A stretch of DNA of 33,857 bases, taken from positions 1 to 33,857 of the forward strand of contig JAIPDI010000056.1 of assembly GCA_021737785.1 (NCBI GenBank). The letters run 5' to 3'. Below are positions 1 to 8,280 of the stretch, in pieces. Source of the DNA: Deltaproteobacteria bacterium. Lineage in GTDB: Bacteria; Desulfobacterota; DSM-4660; Desulfatiglandales; Desulfatiglandaceae. Below the pieces are notes generated by a model. That model searched no databases, was not told the origin of the DNA, and saw only the letters and a program-made list of their open reading frames with translations. A program made the position numbers and the translations under genes. The first letter of the stretch is position 1. Every line of letters starts with the position of its first letter.

Positions 1-116
1 GTTCGTTATTCGGTAATGGCCTTTGGATAAAAGAGATCTTTGTGTCTTGGGTGCGGTGGTTAGACCGCGCTAGGGCATAGTCCTCAGAGTTTTTCATTTA
101 ATTGCCAGAATTCCTT

Positions 117-158
117 AACTTTAGGCACTTTAGATCACTTTAGACATTTTAGTCACTT
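117..158. repeat. Degenerate short direct repeats, ~10-nt period
   Basis: About four head-to-tail copies of a roughly 10-nt unit of the form CTTTAGRYCA can be read here, with small variations (ctttaggca, ctttagatca, ctttagaca, ttttagtca). They lie in non-coding DNA about 165 nt upstream of the glycosyltransferase start. The function is unknown. Confidence 0.6.
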
Positions 159-179
159 CTGGGTTGCGGGTATCCGCGT

Positions 180-235
180 TAGGAATTGAGGGATTGGGGA
201 ATTTAGAAATTTGAGGATTGAGGGAGGGTGGAATG
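180..235 (+). repeat. Low-complexity repeat, family C copy 1
   Basis: A G/A/T-rich run of variants of 'gaattgaggga' and 'gaatttagaaatttgagg'. A closely similar run lies on the minus strand at 16670-16748. Both copies read in the same orientation relative to the gene that follows them (the glycosyltransferase here, sucD there) and sit about 60-90 nt before its start codon. Confidence 0.6.
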
Positions 236-322
236 CCGGTTTTGCGGATTTCCGACTTGCGCCTTCCGACTCCCGACCTCTGATCTTTGCGCCTTTGGAT
301 AAGACATTGGGGAGGACATTTG

Positions 323-1606
323 ATGAATTATGATTCGGCTTTGAGGACCTATACATCCAAAAGAATAGAAGAAATCGGATCCGCCGATATTCTGGTGGGG
401 ATCCCCTGTTACTATAATGAAAAAACCATCCAGCACGTTATTCAGATGGTGACCCACGGACTGGCCACCCATTACAATGACAAGCGATGCGTTATTTTCA
501 TCGCTGACGGGGGCTCCACGGACGATACCCGGGAAGTGGTAAAGGAATTTGAGATCAAGCCATGGCAGGAAAAGGTCATTTCCATCTATCGCGGCCCCGC
601 AGGCAAGGGGTCTGCCTTCCGGTCCATCTTTGAGGCGGCCAAACGCCTGGATGTGGCGGCCTGCATGGTGGTGGATTCGGACCTTCGGTCCATTACCGGC
701 GACTGGGTCAAGTATCTTCTGGAGCCGGTTCTGAGCAAAGGCTTTCAGTATGTGTCGCCGATCTATTCCCGTCACAAGTATGATGGGACCATCACCAACA
801 ATATTGTGTACAACCTCACCAGGACCCTGTACGGGCTTCGAATCCGTCAGCCCATCGGCGGCGACTTCGCCTTTGCAGGGGAATTGGCGGCCTATTTTAT
901 CGAGCAGGATGTGTGGGACACGGACGTGGCCCGTTACGGCATCGACATCTGGATGACCACCAATGCCATTGTGAGCAATTTCAAGATCTGCGAGGCCAAC
1001 CTGGGGGTCAAGATCCACGATGCCAAGGATCCGGGCGAGTCCTTAGGACCCATGTTCCGCCAGGTGGTGCACACCCTGTTCGTCCTGATGGAGCAGTATG
1101 AATCCCATTGGAAGACCGTAAAGGGAAGCCGCACAGTCCCGATGTTCGGCCTGGACGGGTTCTCCGAACCCGAACCGGTGTCCGTCAATCTGGGGCGACT
1201 GGTGTCTGAGTACAAGACCGGTTTCCGGCAATTTAAAGGTTTCTATAAAGATATATTCTGTCCGGATTGCTATGAAACGCTGAAACGATGCGCCGCGATG
1301 GCCAAGACCAAATTCGTCCTGCCGATGAAGACCTGGGTTATGGTGCTCTATGAAACGGCCGCAACGTTTCATCATTGGAAGTACAACCGGACACAGTTGA
1401 TCAATCTGGTCACGCCCCTTTATCTGGGCCGGGTCGCGTCCTTTATCAACGAGAGCCTGAAGATGAGCGCCGCCGAGGCCGAAGGTCTGGTGGAAGAACA
1501 GGCCCAAATATTTGAAGATCATAAGGACTATCTGATCGAGGTCTGGGATAAGGGGGTCAAGGGGGCAAGTCAGGAGGTGTCTCCAAGTAATATCACCAGC
1601 GCCTAA
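323..1606 (+). CDS. Family 2-like glycosyltransferase (GT81/glucosylglycerate-synthase-like)
   Basis: A 427-residue cytoplasmic glycosyltransferase with a GT-A fold. The N-terminal nucleotide-sugar region has IPCYYNE at about 27-33 and ADGGSTDDT at 61-69. The metal-binding DxD motif is seen as VVDSDL with D118 and D120. A conserved acceptor-side segment (PIGGDFAF, about 177-184) follows. The overall pattern recalls family 2/81 enzymes that make glucosyl- or mannosyl-glycerate compounds, but the substrate cannot be read from the sequence. There is no signal peptide and no clear membrane segment. I chose the ATG at 323 because GGGGAGGA lies 6-7 nt upstream; an in-frame ATG at 287 lacks this. 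The gene stands alone and converges on the efflux operon, with a 36-nt gap. Family confidence is high and substrate confidence low. Confidence 0.85.
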   Translation: MNYDSALRTYTSKRIEEIGSADILVGIPCYYNEKTIQHVIQMVTHGLATHYNDKRCVIFIADGGSTDDTREVVKEFEIKPWQEKVISIYRGPAGKGSAFRSIFEAAKRLDVAACMVVDSDLRSITGDWVKYLLEPVLSKGFQYVSPIYSRHKYDGTITNNIVYNLTRTLYGLRIRQPIGGDFAFAGELAAYFIEQDVWDTDVARYGIDIWMTTNAIVSNFKICEANLGVKIHDAKDPGESLGPMFRQVVHTLFVLMEQYESHWKTVKGSRTVPMFGLDGFSEPEPVSVNLGRLVSEYKTGFRQFKGFYKDIFCPDCYETLKRCAAMAKTKFVLPMKTWVMVLYETAATFHHWKYNRTQLINLVTPLYLGRVASFINESLKMSAAEAEGLVEEQAQIFEDHKDYLIEVWDKGVKGASQEVSPSNITSA

Positions 1607-1642
1607 GAAGGTGCGGGCCTGGAATTTCTGTGTGAATCCCGC

Positions 1643-2854
1643 CTATTCGTAACGCAATGCCTCGATCGGGTCCAGCCGGGCGGCCTTTCTGGCGGGGAAA
1701 TAGCCGAAGATAACGCCCACCGCGGCGGAAAAGGCAAAGGCGATGAACACGATGGCCGTCTGAAAGACGAAGGGGACGCCAAGAACTCGGGCGCCCCCGC
1801 TTGCCGCTCCAAGACCCAGGAGAATGCCGCACACCCCGCCAAAGGATGACAGCACCACCGCCTCCACCAGAAACTGCATGAGAACATCCCGCTCCCGCGC
1901 ACCGACGGCCAGGCGGGTCCCGATCTCCCGGGTGCGCTCCGTTACCGATACGAGCATGATGTTCATGATGCCGATGCCGCCCACCAGAAGGCTCACGGCT
2001 GCCACGGCGCTCAAGAGGGCGGTCAAGACGCGGGTGGTGCTGGTGAGCATGGAAACGATTTCCTGCATGTCCCGCACCGTAAAATCGTCGGCTTTCCCCG
2101 GCGCGACGCGCCGGCGTTCGCGCAGCAGCCGCTCGATCTCCGCCTGGGCCTGTTTTGTGGGGTCGCCGTCCCTGACCGATACGGAGATGGAGGCCACATC
2201 CGTATTGCCGGCCAGTCGGCGTTGGAGGGTTCGGAGGGGAATGATCACCAGATCATCCTGATCGGTGCCGAAGGAGTTTTGCCCCTTGGGCACCAGCACA
2301 CCGGTCACCTTGCAGGAGATTTTCCCCAGACGAAGGGTTGCCCCGATCGGATCCTGGCTTCCGAAAAGCGCATCCCTTACGGTTTGGCCCAGGATGCAGA
2401 CCGCCTTTCCCGCCCTGGTTTCGCCCTCTGTAAACGCCCTCCCCATGGCCAGGGGCCAGTCCCGCACCGCCAGATATTCGGAGGTGGTTCCCAGGATCCT
2501 GGCGGACCGGTTTTCACTGCCGTAAATGACCTGGGACATGTGTGAGGCTATGGGGGCCACGGCCGACAGGCTGGAGACTTCCCGTTGAATCGCCGCCACG
2601 TCGGCGGCCTTAAAGGGCTGACTCTCCCCGCTGGCCCCGCCAGGCCCGTGTCGCGTCTGGCCGGGCCGGATATCCATCAGGTTACTCCCCATGCTGGAGA
2701 TATCAGCGGTGACCTTGGCAGTGGCGCCCTGGCCCAGGGTGACCATGGTGATCACCGCGGCCACGCCGATAACGATGCCCAGGACGGTCAGGGCGGAGCG
2801 AAGGACATTCCGGCGGATCTCCCTCAACGCGAGTATGATGTTTTCCCAGAGCAT
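1643..2854 (-). CDS. MacB-like ABC transporter permease (FtsX domain)
   Basis: A 403-residue inner-membrane permease of the MacB/FtsX family. One N-terminal membrane segment (about 18-40) is followed by a large periplasmic MacB_PCD domain (about 45-275). Three C-terminal membrane segments (about 280-395) contain the typical TERTREIGTRLAVGA loop, and the protein ends near DPIEALRYE. It should work as a dimer with the separately encoded ATPase just upstream. In E. coli MacB these two parts are one polypeptide; here they are split, which is common outside Enterobacteria. It is the last gene of a four-gene efflux operon. The start ATG lies 15 nt after the ATPase stop and has only a distant AAGGGA, so translation may be coupled. 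The substrate is unknown: a macrolide, peptide, lipid or siderophore are all possible. Confidence 0.93.
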   Translation of the reverse strand: MLWENIILALREIRRNVLRSALTVLGIVIGVAAVITMVTLGQGATAKVTADISSMGSNLMDIRPGQTRHGPGGASGESQPFKAADVAAIQREVSSLSAVAPIASHMSQVIYGSENRSARILGTTSEYLAVRDWPLAMGRAFTEGETRAGKAVCILGQTVRDALFGSQDPIGATLRLGKISCKVTGVLVPKGQNSFGTDQDDLVIIPLRTLQRRLAGNTDVASISVSVRDGDPTKQAQAEIERLLRERRRVAPGKADDFTVRDMQEIVSMLTSTTRVLTALLSAVAAVSLLVGGIGIMNIMLVSVTERTREIGTRLAVGARERDVLMQFLVEAVVLSSFGGVCGILLGLGAASGGARVLGVPFVFQTAIVFIAFAFSAAVGVIFGYFPARKAARLDPIEALRYE

Positions 2855-2869
2855 CGATATAAGATCCCT

Positions 2870-3568
2870 TCAGTCTCCTTGAGGATCGTGGATCCGGCCG
2901 TCCACAAAATGAATCTTCCGCCCGGCGTACGCGGCCATGTCCGATTCATGGGTCACCATAATGATGGTGATTCCGCGATCCTGATTGAGATCCACCAGGA
3001 GGTCCATGATCTCCCGGCTCCGGACCGAATCCAGGTTGCCGGTGGGTTCATCGGCCAGGAGAATCTGGGGGTTGGTGACGATGGCGCGGGCAATGGCCAC
3101 CCGCTGCTGCTGGCCCCCGGAGAGTTCGGAGGGCGTGTGGGTTTCCCATCCCCCAAGCCCCACGGACGCAAGGGAGGCCCGGGCCATTCTGTGCCGGGTG
3201 CTGCGGGAAATGCCGCCATAGATGAGGGGCAGCTCCACATTCTCCAGGGCCGTGGTGCGGTTCAGCAGATTAAACCCCTGGAACACAAAGCCCAGATAAT
3301 GGCGCCGCAGAAGGGCCCTCTGATCCCGGGAAAGATCTTTCACCTCCACCCCCTCGAACAGGTAGCTTCCGGATGTGGGGGCATCGAGGCATCCCAGGAT
3401 GTTCATGCAGGTGGATTTCCCGGAGCCGCTGGCCCCCATGACCGCGGCAAAATCCCCCCGGTGGATCCTGAGATCCACATCCCGAAGGGCATGAACCGCT
3501 GCCTTGCCGCTGCCGAAAACCTTGCTGACGCGGTTCAGTTGAATGATGGGTGACACGGATGCCTGCAT
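2870..3568 (-). CDS. MacB/LolD-type ABC transporter ATPase
   Basis: A 232-residue ATP-binding subunit that drives the adjacent FtsX-type permease. The Walker A motif GASGSGKST is at 45-53, the Q-loop glutamine lies in FVFQGFN (about 94-100), the ABC signature LSGGQQQR starts at 149, the Walker B ILLADEP is at 169-175, the D-loop follows as GNLD, and the H-loop histidine is H207. The length is normal for a stand-alone subunit of this class. The gene starts 3 nt after the stop of the membrane-fusion gene, a spacing that implies co-translation. The family also includes lipoprotein-releasing LolD, but the neighbouring membrane-fusion and outer-membrane proteins make an exporter role more likely. 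Confidence 0.95.
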   Translation of the reverse strand: MQASVSPIIQLNRVSKVFGSGKAAVHALRDVDLRIHRGDFAAVMGASGSGKSTCMNILGCLDAPTSGSYLFEGVEVKDLSRDQRALLRRHYLGFVFQGFNLLNRTTALENVELPLIYGGISRSTRHRMARASLASVGLGGWETHTPSELSGGQQQRVAIARAIVTNPQILLADEPTGNLDSVRSREIMDLLVDLNQDRGITIIMVTHESDMAAYAGRKIHFVDGRIHDPQGD

Positions 3569-3571
3569 GGG

Positions 3572-4864
3572 TTACCCCTTCCTGTCAATCCGGTGTTCCA
3601 GGATGACCTCCATTCCGGGCGCAAGGGCGTTGCCCATCACCTGGGTCTTTGCGCCGTCGCTGGCCCCGACCTGGATGGTCACGGCCCGGGGGTGTCCGTT
3701 TTCCAGTATCCAGATGCGACGACCGTTGCCGGCCGAGGGGGTTTTTTCAAGGGTGGCGCTCCTGCGCCTGGGTAGCCGCGGCATCAGCGAATATACCAGC
3801 GACCGGCTGGATTCATCCTTATTTTCCACCTGCGGCGTAAACCGGAATGCCGCATTGGGGATCAGGAGGGCCTCTTCCACTTTTTTCACAATGATGTCGG
3901 CGGTGGCCGTCATGCCGGGTCGCAGGGAGAGGTCCTTGTTGTCCAGCTTCAGGATGGTTTCGTAGGTGACCACGCCGTCCGTGGTATCCGACCCGTAACA
4001 GACCCGGGTGATCCTGGCCTCGAACCGTCGATCAGGATAGGCGTCCACCACGAAGGTGGCCTCCTGATCCTCCTCCACCTGCCCCACATCCGCCTCATCC
4101 ACGTCCACGTTCAGCTCCATCTGGGCCAGGTCTTCGGCCAGGGTAAACAATACCGGGGCCGTCATGGAAGCGGCCACGGTCTGTCCCGGTTCCACACGCC
4201 GGGCCAGGACCACGCCGTTCATGGGGGACCGGATGATCGATTTGTCGAGGTCTGTTTCCGTGCTTTTCAGGGTGGCCTGGGCCTGGGCCACAGCGGCCGT
4301 TGCGGCTTTTTCGTCGGCCCGGGCCCGGGCAAGGGCGGCCTCGGCCGCGTCCATGTCAAAGAGGGAGGGAACCTTGTTGCCGCTCAACTCCCGCACATGC
4401 CTGAGTCTGGCCAGATTGCTTTCCGCCTCCCGGATGGTGGCCTGGGCCTGCAGGACCTTTGCCTTTGCCGAGGCCACTTCCGCCTTGTTTTTGGCGTGCT
4501 GGGCCTCCAGTTTGCTGGTGTCCAGCCGGGCCAGGACCTGATCGATCTCCACCCGGTCGTTTTCCTCCACCAGTACCGATCGGATGATCCCGGACAACTC
4601 GCTTCCCACGTCCACCTGGTTGGTGGGCTCGAGATTGCCCGTGGCGCTCACGGTGACCGTGAGAGGTCCCTGTTCGATCTTTTGGGTCTTGTACCGGGCC
4701 GACGCAGGGGGTTCCATATTTTTGAAGGCCAGTGCGCCGACCACACCTCCCAGAAGGAGGAAGACGGCCAGGAGGGTCCATCCGAGCCATTTTCTGCGCC
4801 GAGGTCCCTCTGTTATTTCGAGGGTTTCCGCCACGGAGCAAGGCGATTCATTTTTTCCGGTCAT
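3572..4864 (-). CDS. MacA-like periplasmic membrane-fusion protein
   Basis: A 430-residue HlyD/RND-type adaptor that bridges the inner-membrane ABC transporter and the outer-membrane channel. After a short basic cytoplasmic stretch comes one membrane anchor (about 27-48). A lipoyl/barrel-sandwich half (about 70-105), an alanine-rich helical hairpin with repeated 'AKxxVxxAxA' heptads (about 110-205), the second lipoyl half (about 210-245) and a beta-barrel follow. The C-terminal part contains an arginine-rich insert (LPRRRSATLEK) before the membrane-proximal domain, which is somewhat longer than usual. I prefer ATG 4864, preceded by AAGGTGGAAG, over a TTG six codons upstream that has no good ribosome site. 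Second gene of the operon, 28 nt after the outer-membrane gene. Confidence 0.92.
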   Translation of the reverse strand: MTGKNESPCSVAETLEITEGPRRRKWLGWTLLAVFLLLGGVVGALAFKNMEPPASARYKTQKIEQGPLTVTVSATGNLEPTNQVDVGSELSGIIRSVLVEENDRVEIDQVLARLDTSKLEAQHAKNKAEVASAKAKVLQAQATIREAESNLARLRHVRELSGNKVPSLFDMDAAEAALARARADEKAATAAVAQAQATLKSTETDLDKSIIRSPMNGVVLARRVEPGQTVAASMTAPVLFTLAEDLAQMELNVDVDEADVGQVEEDQEATFVVDAYPDRRFEARITRVCYGSDTTDGVVTYETILKLDNKDLSLRPGMTATADIIVKKVEEALLIPNAAFRFTPQVENKDESSRSLVYSLMPRLPRRRSATLEKTPSAGNGRRIWILENGHPRAVTIQVGASDGAKTQVMGNALAPGMEVILEHRIDRKG

Positions 4865-4892
4865 ATGATCTTCCACCTTCAACGTGATATTT

Positions 4893-6356
4893 CTATTCTC
4901 CGGTCATTTCGGTCCAGCCGCCGCCCAGGGCCTTGTACAGGGTGATCAGGTTGGTGGTGACCGCGGCCTCGCTCTGGGCCAGTTGATCATCAAAGGAAAA
5001 CCGGGATCTCTGGGCGTCAAGGACCCCGTCGAAATCGATGATTCCGGCCTCGTATTTATTCTGCGCCAGTGTCACCGCCTGCTGGGCCGCTTCGCTGGCC
5101 TGCTTTAGGGCGGCTCGACGGTTCTGTTCCTCTGCATAGGACTTCAGGCTGTTTTCCACCTCCTCCATAGCCAGGAGGATGGCGGATTCATAACGGACAA
5201 GGGCCTGCTCCTGAAGGGCGGTCTGAACCTGTATGTTCTGCCGGATGGCCCCCGCGTCAAAGAGGCGCCAGGAAAATGCAGGACCGATGCTGTAGGTGAG
5301 GCCGTTTGAAGAGGCAAATCCGCCGAAGGACAGGGCCTCAAGTCCGATGGTGCCCAGAAGCGAAAACTTGGGATACAGTTCGGCCGTGGCCACGCCGATC
5401 CGTGCGGTCTGGCCTGCCAGTTCCCGCTCGGCCTGCCGGATATCCGGCCGTCGCCGGATGCACTCGGCAGGGATCCCCACCGCCACCTGCATCGGGGTTA
5501 CCGGAATGGGCGCGGATGTCGCCAGTTCTTTATGGAGTTCCCCGGGTTCTCTTCCCAGGAGGACAGCGATCCGGTTCAGGGAGGCCGCCAGCCCGGAACG
5601 GAGGGTGGGCACCTGGGATCGGGTATTTTCCAGGTTGTAACGGGCCTGCTCCATGGAAAGGGCATCGCTCAGGCCCGCCTGGTAGCGCCATCGGGTGAGC
5701 TGATGGGTCTCCTCCTGGGCCTTGAGATTGGCCTCTGCCACGGCCAGCCGGGCCTGATAGGCCCGCATCTCCACATAATTCAACGCCGTCTCGGCGGTCA
5801 GGCTCACCAGCACATCCCGAAGGGACGCCTGGCTGGCCTGGAGATCCGCATCCGCCGCCTCCACGGACCGGCGTATCCCGCCGAATACGTCCACCTCCCA
5901 ACCGGCGTCAAAACCGGCGGCATAGAGGGTGCGCTCCGTGCCTGCCCCGGTCTCTTCGCTCCCTTTACTTCGGGTTAGCTTGCCGGATGCGTCCACCTCG
6001 GGAAACAACCTGGCTTTTTCTATCCCCCGCCTTGCACGGGCTTCCCGAACCCGTGCCCTGGCCGCTTTCAGATCCAGATTGTCTGCAACGGCCGCTTCCA
6101 TGAGTCTTGACAGCAGGGGGTCGTCGAGGGTGTGCCACCATTGCGACAGGGCCTCCTGATCTACGGCCCTATCCTCGAGGCCCCCTTCCAGCGGGGTATG
6201 CCATTGAGACGATATCTGCTTGTCCGGCAGCTCATAGTCGGGTCCAACGGCCGCGCACCCACCCAGAAACAGCAGGACGAGACACGGAAACACGATAGAT
6301 CTGATTTTGAGGGGTGGTTGCCTGCCCTTGTTGGATCTTTTCACGTTCACTCCCAT
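4893..6356 (-). CDS. NodT-family outer-membrane efflux lipoprotein
   Basis: A 487-residue TolC-like channel of the NodT/OprM family. An N-terminal signal sequence ends in a lipobox (LFLGGC, lipidated cysteine C34) and is followed by the family hallmark AAVGPDYELP. Two repeated OEP domains follow, with long alpha-helical hairpins (for example AARARVREARARRGIEKARLFP at about 99-120) and the typical RRPDIRQAERELAGQTARIGVA segment in the second half. It would supply the exit duct for the MacA/MacB-type pump encoded downstream and be anchored in the outer membrane through its lipid. It is the first gene of the operon. The start ATG has GAAAGG about 8 nt upstream. No confident promoter was found between it and the tRNA terminator. 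Confidence 0.93.
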   Translation of the reverse strand: MGVNVKRSNKGRQPPLKIRSIVFPCLVLLFLGGCAAVGPDYELPDKQISSQWHTPLEGGLEDRAVDQEALSQWWHTLDDPLLSRLMEAAVADNLDLKAARARVREARARRGIEKARLFPEVDASGKLTRSKGSEETGAGTERTLYAAGFDAGWEVDVFGGIRRSVEAADADLQASQASLRDVLVSLTAETALNYVEMRAYQARLAVAEANLKAQEETHQLTRWRYQAGLSDALSMEQARYNLENTRSQVPTLRSGLAASLNRIAVLLGREPGELHKELATSAPIPVTPMQVAVGIPAECIRRRPDIRQAERELAGQTARIGVATAELYPKFSLLGTIGLEALSFGGFASSNGLTYSIGPAFSWRLFDAGAIRQNIQVQTALQEQALVRYESAILLAMEEVENSLKSYAEEQNRRAALKQASEAAQQAVTLAQNKYEAGIIDFDGVLDAQRSRFSFDDQLAQSEAAVTTNLITLYKALGGGWTEMTGE

Positions 6357-6493
6357 TTGAGGACCTTTCTCTTCTTATCACCTGATTTCGGTATCGTTCA
6401 GGGGCGCACAATAGTTACAAGAAGCGGGAGGTTTTGTTAAAAAGATCCGCGTGATCTGGTGGCTGGGGCTGGATCGGGCTTCTGCAAAAGTAC

Positions 6494-6535
6494 AAAAAAA
6501 AGGCCTGTAAGTTTTTAATTCAACTCACAGACCTT
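6494..6535 (-). terminator. Rho-independent terminator of the tRNA operon
   Basis: Read on the minus strand, arms at 6535-6522 and 6513-6500 form a 14-bp stem with two G-U pairs and an 8-nt loop, followed by a run of eight T. It lies 14 nt after the tRNA-Cys 3' end and would end the tRNA transcript before the efflux operon. Confidence 0.85.
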
Positions 6536-6548
6536 AATTCGATGATAT

Positions 6549-6624
6549 TGGAGGCGGCAACCGGATTCGAACCGGTGAATAACGGTTTTGCAGACCGCTG
6601 CCTTAGCCACTTGGCTATGCCGCC
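6549..6624 (-). tRNA. tRNA-Cys (anticodon GCA)
   Basis: A complete 76-nt cloverleaf with an encoded CCA end. The acceptor arms GGCGGCA and TGCCGCC pair fully, the discriminator is T, the anticodon loop is CTGCAAA, and the T-loop is GGTTCGAATCC. It is the second gene of a two-tRNA transcript, 14 nt after tRNA-Gly. Confidence 0.96.
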
Positions 6625-6638
6625 GGTCTTATCATTTA

Positions 6639-6714
6639 TGGAGCGGGAAACGGGACTTGAACCCGCGACAATCACGTTGGCAACGTGAGGCTCTACCAGC
6701 TGAGCTATTCCCGC
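6639..6714 (-). tRNA. tRNA-Gly (anticodon GCC)
   Basis: A complete 76-nt cloverleaf with an encoded CCA end. The acceptor arms GCGGGAA and TTCCCGC pair fully, the anticodon loop is TTGCCAA (GCC reads GGC/GGT), and the T-loop is GGGTTCAAGTCCC. It is the first gene of the tRNA pair. Confidence 0.96.
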
Positions 6715-6722
6715 ATGCCTCC

Positions 6723-6751
6723 TATTTAACAACAGAGAGATCCTTTGTCAA
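6723..6751 (-). promoter_or_regulatory. Sigma-70-type promoter of the tRNA pair
   Basis: On the minus strand a perfect -35 TTGACA (6751-6746) is separated by 17 nt from a -10 TAAATA (6728-6723), which lies 8 nt before the tRNA-Gly 5' end. Confidence 0.75.
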
Positions 6752-6811
6752 CAAAAATTCGCAGGGGGATAGGAGGATAAGTCCGTGTCCCTTCAGGCGA
6801 TCAGCTTTCCA

Positions 6812-7102
6812 TCAGCAGTTGGATTCGGCGGTCTCTTCAATAAGTTCGGGAACGACCTCGGGAAACGGCTGGGTGAGGTGGTCCTGGAGAAAATCGATAA
6901 TGTCGGCCATGGATTTTCGTCTGTCAACAAAGAGGTGGTATTCCCCCCGTATGGTGCAGATGCCCCCCTTCAATCTCAATCCGGCTGCCTCAAGGAGATC
7001 GTAATGTATCTGGATGCCCTTTGTGGCCGCCATCTCCTCCAGTTCCGTCAGGCGCTTTTGAAGTGCAGGGGAGGGGGTTTTTTTTCTTTTCTTGGATTTC
7101 AT
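6812..7102 (-). CDS. Small conserved-type hypothetical protein
   Basis: A predicted 96-residue soluble protein. It opens with a strongly basic stretch (MKSKKRKK), then a helix (about 12-30) and a mixed alpha/beta body with GGICTIRGEYHLFVDRR (about 46-62), ending in an acidic helix. Proteins with a similar 'CxxRGxxxxFxDRR' core occur as uncharacterised single-domain proteins in several bacterial groups; that is recollection, not a search. There is no signal peptide or membrane segment. The ATG at 7102 has AGGA only 3 nt upstream, and a TTG start at 7120 is possible. It is transcribed away from the MoxR gene. No function is proposed. Confidence 0.65.
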   Translation of the reverse strand: MKSKKRKKTPSPALQKRLTELEEMAATKGIQIHYDLLEAAGLRLKGGICTIRGEYHLFVDRRKSMADIIDFLQDHLTQPFPEVVPELIEETAESNC

Positions 7103-7124
7103 ATGTCCTGTAGATTCCAAAGTG

Positions 7125-7153
7125 TTGACGACGGCGATATCATACCGTATAGA
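7125..7153 (+). promoter_or_regulatory. Putative promoter for the MoxR/CoxE pair
   Basis: TTGACG (7125-7130), a 17-nt spacer and TATAGA (7148-7153). It lies about 140 nt upstream of the MoxR start in the divergent spacer. Motif match only. Confidence 0.5.
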
Positions 7154-7291
7154 TCACCTCAACGCAAGTGCGCAGGGGAGAGCATCCGCAATTCTCATCG
7201 CCAATAGGTGAAAATTCGCAGTTCTGTGAGAGGGGCGTCCCCGCCGCGAGGTCGATGCTGGAAGCCTCTCACACAAGATTAAGGAGGTCCT

Positions 7292-8197
7292 GTGTTGTCG
7301 CCAAATTTCGAATCGATCGATCAGGTAATGAATGAACTGGCCGAGTCCCATTACATTGCGGACCGCGCCCTTGCAACGGTCCTCTTTCTGGCACACCGGC
7401 TGGAAAAACCCGTTTTTTTAGAGGGAGAGCCGGGGGTTGGGAAAACAGAGGTGGGGATTGTCATGTCGCGCCTCTTCGGGACGGAATTGATCCGGCTCCA
7501 GTGCTACGAGGGTCTCGACGCCGCTACCGCGCTTTATGAATGGAATTACCCCAAGCAGCTTCTCCATATCCGGTTGGAGGAGGAGGGCAAGAGGGACCGG
7601 GAAGAGATTGAAGAGCTGATTTACGGCCCCCGTTTTCTGATAAAGCGGCCCCTTTTGGAGGCCATATTGATGTCCGAAGAAAGGGCGCCCGTGCTCCTCA
7701 TCGATGAAATCGACCGCTCAGACGAGGAGTTTGAGGCCTTCCTCCTGGAGGTGCTTTCGGATTTCCAGATCACCATTCCCGAGATCGGGACCATCAAGGC
7801 CAAAAGAAAGCCGCTGGTGGTGGTCACCTCCAATCGTACGCGCGATGTCCATGACGCCCTGAAACGGCGATGCCTCTACCACTGGATCGATTATCCCTCT
7901 TTTGAAAAGGAATATCGTATCCTGATGACCCGTCTTCCGGGCATCGACTCCCGTTTCGCCGAACAGGTGACCCGCTTCATGCAGAAGGCCAGGACGGTCG
8001 ATTTTCTGAAGAAGCCCGGGGTTTCCGAGACATTGGACTGGGGCAGGGCCCTGATGACCATGCAGAGGGCATTTCTGGATGAAACCGTCGTTCTGGAGAC
8101 CCTCGGGTGTTTTCTCAAGTACCAGGACGATATCAAACGGTTCAAAGAGGAGATATGGGCGGATGCAGGACAGCGGGGTGAATACCTGGGTGGTTAA
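7292..8197 (+). CDS. MoxR-family AAA+ ATPase
   Basis: A 301-residue MoxR/CoxD-type AAA+ ATPase, a chaperone-like motor thought to remodel or mature partner proteins together with VWA proteins. Walker A GEPGVGKT is at 45-52, Walker B VLLIDEID at 133-140, sensor 1 is VVVTSN, and an arginine-finger-like RCLYHW region follows. It has no signal peptide. The start is a GTG with AAGGAGG only 4 nt upstream; a TTG one codon later would have better spacing, so the first residue is uncertain. The CoxE-like VWA gene follows 83 nt downstream, a pairing typical of this family. No carbon monoxide dehydrogenase genes are visible nearby, so the client protein is unknown. Confidence 0.93.
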   Translation: MLSPNFESIDQVMNELAESHYIADRALATVLFLAHRLEKPVFLEGEPGVGKTEVGIVMSRLFGTELIRLQCYEGLDAATALYEWNYPKQLLHIRLEEEGKRDREEIEELIYGPRFLIKRPLLEAILMSEERAPVLLIDEIDRSDEEFEAFLLEVLSDFQITIPEIGTIKAKRKPLVVVTSNRTRDVHDALKRRCLYHWIDYPSFEKEYRILMTRLPGIDSRFAEQVTRFMQKARTVDFLKKPGVSETLDWGRALMTMQRAFLDETVVLETLGCFLKYQDDIKRFKEEIWADAGQRGEYLGG

Positions 8198-8280
8198 GAA
8201 TTATGAATGAGGAATTAAGAAGAAGAAGGAAAAGGGGAGCGACTGACAACGATGACGCGGGGCCGAATGGGCGTTGACCG

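Larger units (their letters stand above)
1..322. other. Gene-free left edge, repeat-bearing leader
   Basis: No credible coding region is visible. The stretch contains a degenerate AT-rich direct repeat (117-158) and a low-complexity purine-rich segment (about 180-235) that resembles, in inverted orientation, the one at 16670-16748. The only long frame here is an antisense shadow of the downstream glycosyltransferase. I could not identify a confident promoter. Confidence 0.6.

Noticed and set aside
2585-3553. A 322-codon plus-strand open frame
   Set aside because: Antisense to the ABC ATPase and permease genes, and rich in Gly, Pro and His without motif; a shadow frame.
6520-6732. A 70-codon minus-strand frame
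   Set aside because: It runs through both tRNA genes and the terminator, a common false gene call over tRNAs.
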